From Sandaracinus amylolyticus (GTDB lineage Bacteria; Myxococcota_A; Polyangia; Polyangiales; Sandaracinaceae): a DNA stretch of 64,000 bases. The stretch lies in assembly GCF_000737325.1 (NCBI RefSeq), contig NZ_CP011125.1:7502001-7566000 (forward strand). Direction: 5' to 3'. Below the pieces are notes generated by a model, which did not search any database, was not told the origin of the DNA, and saw only the letters and a list, made by a program, of their open reading frames with translations. The stretch's first letter is position 1. Every line of letters begins with the position of its first letter. The translations under genes and the position numbers were made by a program. Below are positions 59,083 to 64,000 of this stretch, one piece after another.

Positions 59083-59942
59083 GCGACGTCGGCAAGCTCG
59101 AGGCGCTGCTCGCACGCGTGCAGCGCAACCGCAGGCCGGCACCGCCGAGCCTCGAGGACGTGCTGCGCGGGCGCATCGGCGCGGGCGCGGTGACGAAGGC
59201 CGCCGCGCCGGTCGCGATCGCACCGGTCGCACCGACGCCGGTCGCGGTCGCACCGACGCCGGTCGCGGCGAAGCCCGCGGCGGTCGGAGCGACGCCCGCG
59301 AAGATGCGCGCGCCGACGCCGATGGAGCAGGCGCTCGCGGTCCCGCGCGACAAGGCGGAGCCGGACATCGAGGTCGTCGTCGACGAGGACGAGGAGCTCG
59401 CGGAGACCGGCGAATTCGCCGAGGTGCACACCGGCGAGATCGAGGTCACCGAGGGCGCGATGCGCGAGGCCGAAGCGCGCGCCGAGCGCGAGCGAGCCGA
59501 GCGCGAAGCGCGCGAGCAGCAGGAGCGCGAGGCCAAGGAGCGTGAAGCCGCCGAGCGCGAAGCCCGCGCGCGCGCCGAGCGTGAAGCCGCCGAGCGCGAG
59601 GCCCGCGCGCGCGCCGAGCGTGAAGCCGCCGAGCGCGAGGCCCGCGCGCGCGCCGAGCGTGAAGCCGCCGAGCGTGCCGAGCGCGAGGCGCAAGAGCGTG
59701 CCGGGCGCGAGGCCCGTGCGCGCGCCGAGCGCGAGGCCCAGGCCCGCGCGGAGCAGCAGGCGCAGGAGCGCGCCGAGCAGCAGGCGCGCGACCTCGCGAC
59801 GCGTCCGCACGAGGCCGCCGAGCTGCACCCCGTCGAGCCCGTCGCGAGCGGTCCCGTCGCGCGCGTCGCGCGCCCGATGGATCTCGAGCCCGCGACGTTC
59901 GGGCGCCTGATGCAGCGCACGCTCGCGCTGCGTCCGCGCTGA
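59079..59942 (+). CDS. Glu/Arg/Ala-rich coiled-coil protein
   Basis: 287 residues. Residues 1-40 form a short helix with basic end (LEALLARVQRNRRP). Residues 40-90 are a Pro/Ala/Val linker (PVAIAPVAPTPVAV), then an acidic stretch with VVVDEDEELAETG. Residues about 130-245 are one long charged coiled coil of ERE, AER and EAR units, including a near-perfect 13-residue repeat (AEREAAEREARAR) encoded by a 39-base DNA repeat. A short conserved-looking end has LEPATFGRLMQRTLALRPR. No membrane segment. Coupled to the preceding gene; a scaffold role is plausible but unproven. Confidence 0.82.
   Translation: MSDVGKLEALLARVQRNRRPAPPSLEDVLRGRIGAGAVTKAAAPVAIAPVAPTPVAVAPTPVAAKPAAVGATPAKMRAPTPMEQALAVPRDKAEPDIEVVVDEDEELAETGEFAEVHTGEIEVTEGAMREAEARAERERAEREAREQQEREAKEREAAEREARARAEREAAEREARARAEREAAEREARARAEREAAERAEREAQERAGREARARAEREAQARAEQQAQERAEQQARDLATRPHEAAELHPVEPVASGPVARVARPMDLEPATFGRLMQRTLALRPR
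59541..59675 (+). repeat. 39-bp tandem repeat inside the coiled-coil gene
   Basis: CGTGAAGCCGCCGAGCG recurs at 59541, 59580, 59619 and 59658 (period 39 = 13 codons). A 13-residue period does not match a plain heptad, so the coil must include stutters. Copy-number variation between strains is likely. Confidence 0.85.
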
Positions 59943-59981
59943 GCCTTCGCGCCGCGAGAGATTCTGGAGCCGGACGCGCGC

Positions 59982-60739
<758 letters not shown>

Positions 60740-60746
<7 letters not shown>

Positions 60747-61087
60747 AGCGGCTCGCGCCAGCGCTCCTCGCGCCGCGCCTTCAGCATCTCGATCACCGCG
60801 CACAACGTCGGATCGTCGCGCCGTCGCACGTCGAGGCGCGCGCCCTTTCCCTGGTTGCAGCGCGCGCACGCGAGCGCGAGGTTCGCCACGTCGTCGGTCC
60901 CGCCGTGGGTCGTCGGCTCGATGTGCTCGATCGTCGCGATCGTCTCGCCGCTCTCCTCGACCACCACGCGCGCGTTGCAGTGGATGCAGCGCCCGACCCA
61001 CACGCGATCGCCGCGCACCTCGCTGCGCTCGAACGTGCGATCGGTCGCCACGATCGCGAGCACGGTGCGCCCTCGTCCCCGTCGCAT
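60740..61087 (-). CDS. HNH endonuclease-family protein
   Basis: 115 residues. The HNH motif is visible: zinc ligands CIHC (about residue 34), ATIEHIEPTTHGG with the catalytic His, the Asn of VANLALAC and the second pair CARC followed by NQGKG. This is the compact form seen in free-standing HNH proteins with no other domain. No restriction or phage genes are near, so its target is unknown; a DNA-repair or housekeeping nuclease is possible. The end overlaps coaX by seven bases tail to tail. Confidence 0.9.
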
Positions 61088-61135
61088 CGCGCGGTTCGTG
61101 GAGCGCGGCGCGCGCCGCGTCGAGCCACCCCGAGC

Positions 61136-63958
61136 TCAGCCGACCGTCGCGAGCGACGCGACCGCCGAGATCAGCGCCTCGGGCTCGACCGGCTTCGGGA
61201 TGTGCACCTGGTAGCCCGCGGCGAGCGCGCGCTTGCGATCCTGATCGCGCGCGAACGCGGTGAGCGCCGCCGCGGGCACCGCGATCCCGCGCCGTCGCAC
61301 CTCCTCGATCAGCGCGTATCCGTCGCGCTTCGGCATCCCGATGTCGCTGAGCAGCACGTCGAAGGGCGCGCGCTCCATCACCTCGAGCGCTTCGTCTGCC
61401 GACGACGCCGTCGACACGTCGGCCTCCGCGAGCTCGAGCACCTGCGCGATCACGTCGCGTGCGTCGGGCTCGTCGTCGACCACCAGCACCCGCACGCCGC
61501 CGAGCCGCCGCAGCGCGTCCGGCCCGCGCTTGGCGCGCTCCGTCGCCGGCGTCGTCGCGACCTCGCGCGCGGTCGCCGGCAGCGTGATCGCGAAGCGCGC
61601 GCCCTTGCCCACGCCCTCGCTCTCCGCGCGCACGGTGCCGCCGTGCATCTGCACGATCTGCTGCACGATCGCGAGCCCCAGCCCGAGCCCGCCGTGCCGT
61701 CGCGTCGTCGTCTGATCCGCCTGCCGGAACCGCTCGAACACGTGCGGCAGGAACTCCGGATCGATCCCCTGCCCGCTGTCCGCGACCGCGATCTCGACCT
61801 CGTCGTCGCGCCGCGCGATCGACACCTCGACACGCCCGCCGCGCGGCGTGAACTTGATCGCGTTCGACAGCAGGTTCCAGATCACCTGCTGCAGCCGCGT
61901 CGCATCGCCCCGCACGCGCGGCACCGGCGAGTCGACCACGGTGCGCAGCGTGATCTCCTTCGCGCTCGCGGCGGCGCGCACCGACTCGAGCGCGGCCGAC
62001 ACCGCGGCGCTCGGATCGAGCGGATGCACCTCGAGCGCGAGCTTGCCCGCGATGATGCGGCTCATGTCGAGCAGATCCGCGATCAGCGTCGCCTGCAGCT
62101 GCGCGTTGCGCGTGATCACGTCGAGCCCGCGCTCGAGCCGTGCACGATCGTCCGGGCCGCTGCGCAGCAGGTGCGCCCACCCGAGGATCGCGTTGAGCGG
62201 TGTGCGCAGCTCGTGCGAGATCGTCGCGAGGAATTCGTCGCGCATGCGGCTCGCGCGCTCCGCGTCCTCGCGCGCGCGCCGCTCGCTCTCGAGCAGGCGC
62301 GCGCGGTCTTCCTCGGCGCGCTTGCGCTCCGAGACGTCGAGCGTCACCGCGCGCAGCACCACGGGCCGTCGACCCTCCGGTGTGTCCTCGAACGTCGTGC
62401 GACCGCGCGACTCGAGCCAGTGCACCTTGCCGTCGGTCCCGAGCACGCGGCTCTCGTCCAAGAACATCCCGTCGCCGCTCGGATCGAGGCTGCGCTCGAA
62501 CGCCGCGCGCGAGCGCACGACGTCGTCGGGATGCAAGCGCGTCAGCGCCTCCTCGAGCGTCGACTCGGGCGTCGCGCCCCAGAGCTCCAGCATGCGCTCG
62601 GACCAGCGGAGCTCGCCGGTCGTGACCCAGTACTCCCAGTCGGCCGCGCCCGACGCCTCGATCGTCAGGCGCCAGCGCGCGTCGTCGCGCTGTCGCTCCT
62701 GCTCGAGCGCCTTGCGCGCGCTGAGGTCGATCACCGCGCCGCTCGCATGCACGAACCGACGTGCGTCGCCCTCGCCTCGGAACTCCGAGCGCCCGCGCGC
62801 CAGCACCCACGCCACGCTCCCGTCGGGACGCACGAAGCGGTGCTCGCTCTCGAACACTCCGTCGCCGCGCGGATCGACCGACTGCGCGATCTCCTCGAGC
62901 ACCCGCGCGCGATCGTCCGGGTGGAGCAGGCGCTCGAGCACCCCGATCGTGATCGGCTCGTCGACCTCGGGAAGACCGACGATGCGGCGCAGCTCCGGCG
63001 ACCACTGCGCGCACTTGTCCTCGCGCACCTCGAACGTGCCGAAGCCCGCGGCGGTCGCCGCGAGCCGCAGCCGCTCGTCGCTCTCGTGCAGCGCGCGCTG
63101 CACGCGCCGCGCCTCGGTCGTCTCCTGCGCGACGACGTTCACGGCGACCACCGTCCCCGTCGTCTCGTCGCGGATCGGATAGAAGCTCTCGACCCAGCTG
63201 CGCATCACGCCCGGCTGCGCCGGCGTCTCGCCCTCGAGCTCCACGCGCAGCACGGGCTCGCCGGTGTCGAGCACGTGCCGCAGGATCGACTCCGCTTGAT
63301 CGGCGATCCCCGGGAGCACGTCGCGCACCCGCCGCCCGAGGTGCGCGGCCGCCGGCACGCCGTTCATCTCGGCGAGCCGCTCGTTGATGCGCACCCATCG
63401 CAGCTCGCGATCGACCACGCAGAGCCCGATCGGCGCGGTGCGATAGGTCGCTTCGAGCTCCGCGGCGCGCCGCCTCGCCTCGGCTTCGCTGTGGCGGAGC
63501 GCCTCCTCGCTCTCCTTGCGCGCGCTGACGTCGACCGCCGAGAGCACCACGTACTCGACCGCGCCGCGCTCGTCGCGCACCGGCAGCAGCTGCAGCTCGA
63601 TCGCGACGAGCCGTCCTCCCGTGACGCGCACGTCGACGTCGAAGCGCACGCGCTCGCCGCCCGCCGCGCGCTCGGCGCCGTCGCGCACCCGAGCCGCGAC
63701 CTGCTCGTCGTAGGCGAACCACGGCGCTTCCCAGACCTTGCGCCCGACGACCTCCTCGGCCTCCCGCCGCGCGGTCTCGAGCGCCGCGCGATTCACCTCG
63801 ACGAGCGTGCCGTCGCGCTCGATCACGCCCGCGAACACGAGCAGCGCGTCGAGCACGTTCCGGATGTCGCGCTTCGTTCCTCCGCTCAACTCCACCTCGC
63901 CCGTGCGCGCATCTCCGTCCCGCTCCGTGCGACGCAAGCCCGGGACCGACTGGCCCAT
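61136..63958 (-). CDS. hybrid histidine kinase with four PAS domains and C-terminal receiver
   Basis: 940 residues with no membrane segment, so cytoplasmic. Four PAS/PAC units lie at about 30-150, 160-290, 305-425 and 435-555; the third and fourth are of the PAS_3 type with HPDDRARV and HPDDVVRS. The HisKA phospho-acceptor is His582 in ISHELRTPLNAILGW. The HATPase domain (about 690-805) shows NLLSNAIKFTPRGG, DSGQGI and GGLGLGLAIV. The receiver (about 822-940) has VVDDEPDARD and Asp872 in LLSDIGMPKRDG. The first ATG of the frame is 42 bases from the window edge with no good ribosome-binding site, so a longer N-terminus is possible. No coupled regulator gene is seen; its output may be a partner elsewhere. 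Confidence 0.94.
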   Translation of the reverse strand: MGQSVPGLRRTERDGDARTGEVELSGGTKRDIRNVLDALLVFAGVIERDGTLVEVNRAALETARREAEEVVGRKVWEAPWFAYDEQVAARVRDGAERAAGGERVRFDVDVRVTGGRLVAIELQLLPVRDERGAVEYVVLSAVDVSARKESEEALRHSEAEARRRAAELEATYRTAPIGLCVVDRELRWVRINERLAEMNGVPAAAHLGRRVRDVLPGIADQAESILRHVLDTGEPVLRVELEGETPAQPGVMRSWVESFYPIRDETTGTVVAVNVVAQETTEARRVQRALHESDERLRLAATAAGFGTFEVREDKCAQWSPELRRIVGLPEVDEPITIGVLERLLHPDDRARVLEEIAQSVDPRGDGVFESEHRFVRPDGSVAWVLARGRSEFRGEGDARRFVHASGAVIDLSARKALEQERQRDDARWRLTIEASGAADWEYWVTTGELRWSERMLELWGATPESTLEEALTRLHPDDVVRSRAAFERSLDPSGDGMFLDESRVLGTDGKVHWLESRGRTTFEDTPEGRRPVVLRAVTLDVSERKRAEEDRARLLESERRAREDAERASRMRDEFLATISHELRTPLNAILGWAHLLRSGPDDRARLERGLDVITRNAQLQATLIADLLDMSRIIAGKLALEVHPLDPSAAVSAALESVRAAASAKEITLRTVVDSPVPRVRGDATRLQQVIWNLLSNAIKFTPRGGRVEVSIARRDDEVEIAVADSGQGIDPEFLPHVFERFRQADQTTTRRHGGLGLGLAIVQQIVQMHGGTVRAESEGVGKGARFAITLPATAREVATTPATERAKRGPDALRRLGGVRVLVVDDEPDARDVIAQVLELAEADVSTASSADEALEVMERAPFDVLLSDIGMPKRDGYALIEEVRRRGIAVPAAALTAFARDQDRKRALAAGYQVHIPKPVEPEALISAVASLATVG

Positions 63959-64000
63959 CGCGTTGCTTGCACCACGTGCACCCCCACCCCATGTTCCGCG

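Overview
The window is very GC-rich, dense bacterial DNA with strong G/C bias at third codon positions. It is rich in Cys-rich repeat proteins with CDDGN motifs, in lipoproteins and in C-termini of the MYXO-CTERM type (Cys, hydrophobic segment, Arg-rich tail). It also carries sigma-54 activators, a PAS-rich hybrid kinase and multidomain fusions. Together these point to a myxobacterium (Myxococcota, Polyangiales; a Sandaracinus-like organism is my best guess from gene style alone). No rRNA, tRNA, CRISPR array, transposase or prophage was recognised; this looks like ordinary chromosome.

Layout. 1-4.75 kb: surface proteins (Cys-rich repeat protein, OmpA-type protein, EGF lipoprotein). 5.1-8.1 kb: a hypothetical gene, a DTW-domain tRNA-modification enzyme and a PocR-domain sigma-54 activator. 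8.1-14.5 kb: a papain-like lipoprotein and a 1422-residue beta-helix/DUF4215 surface protein. 14.6-23.7 kb: a DUF4015-type glycosidase-like protein, a lipoprotein behind a sigma-54-like promoter, a transglutaminase/DUF2126 pair and a PPRRGG-repeat protein. 23.9-31.7 kb: HAD phosphatase, MscS-cNMP channel, EamA transporter divergent from a MocR regulator with a clear operator, a lipoprotein, a receiver-thioredoxin-reductase fusion and an exported protein. 31.9-36.6 kb: a 1588-residue fusion of gamma-glutamylcyclotransferase-like, indoleamine-dioxygenase-like, FAD/NADPH reductase and cytochrome b5 modules. 36.7-44.3 kb: a small basic protein behind three phased palindromes, a GGDEF-type protein coupled to a second giant DUF4215 surface protein, and another exported protein. 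44.3-52.3 kb: an NtrB/NtrC-type two-component pair divergent from a five-gene YbhGFSR-like ABC exporter. 52.6-64 kb: poly(A) polymerase, subtilase, two exported or cytoplasmic unknowns, a coiled-coil protein, CoaX, an HNH protein and a hybrid histidine kinase.

Functional themes. The most striking object is the 31860-36626 fusion: it joins a heme dioxygenase-like module to a complete NADPH-to-cytochrome b5 electron chain, the same kinds of partner that can reduce mammalian IDO in trans, so it may be a self-sufficient heme enzyme. The exporter operon and the divergent sigma-54 two-component system form a plausible sensing-and-efflux unit, with a GG-N10-GC element directly in front of the exporter. 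Several genes (6573, 10171, 36769, 54908) have a TAnnnT box 7-8 bases before the start codon, which suggests leaderless transcripts. Functional calls rest on motifs read by eye; no database search was run.
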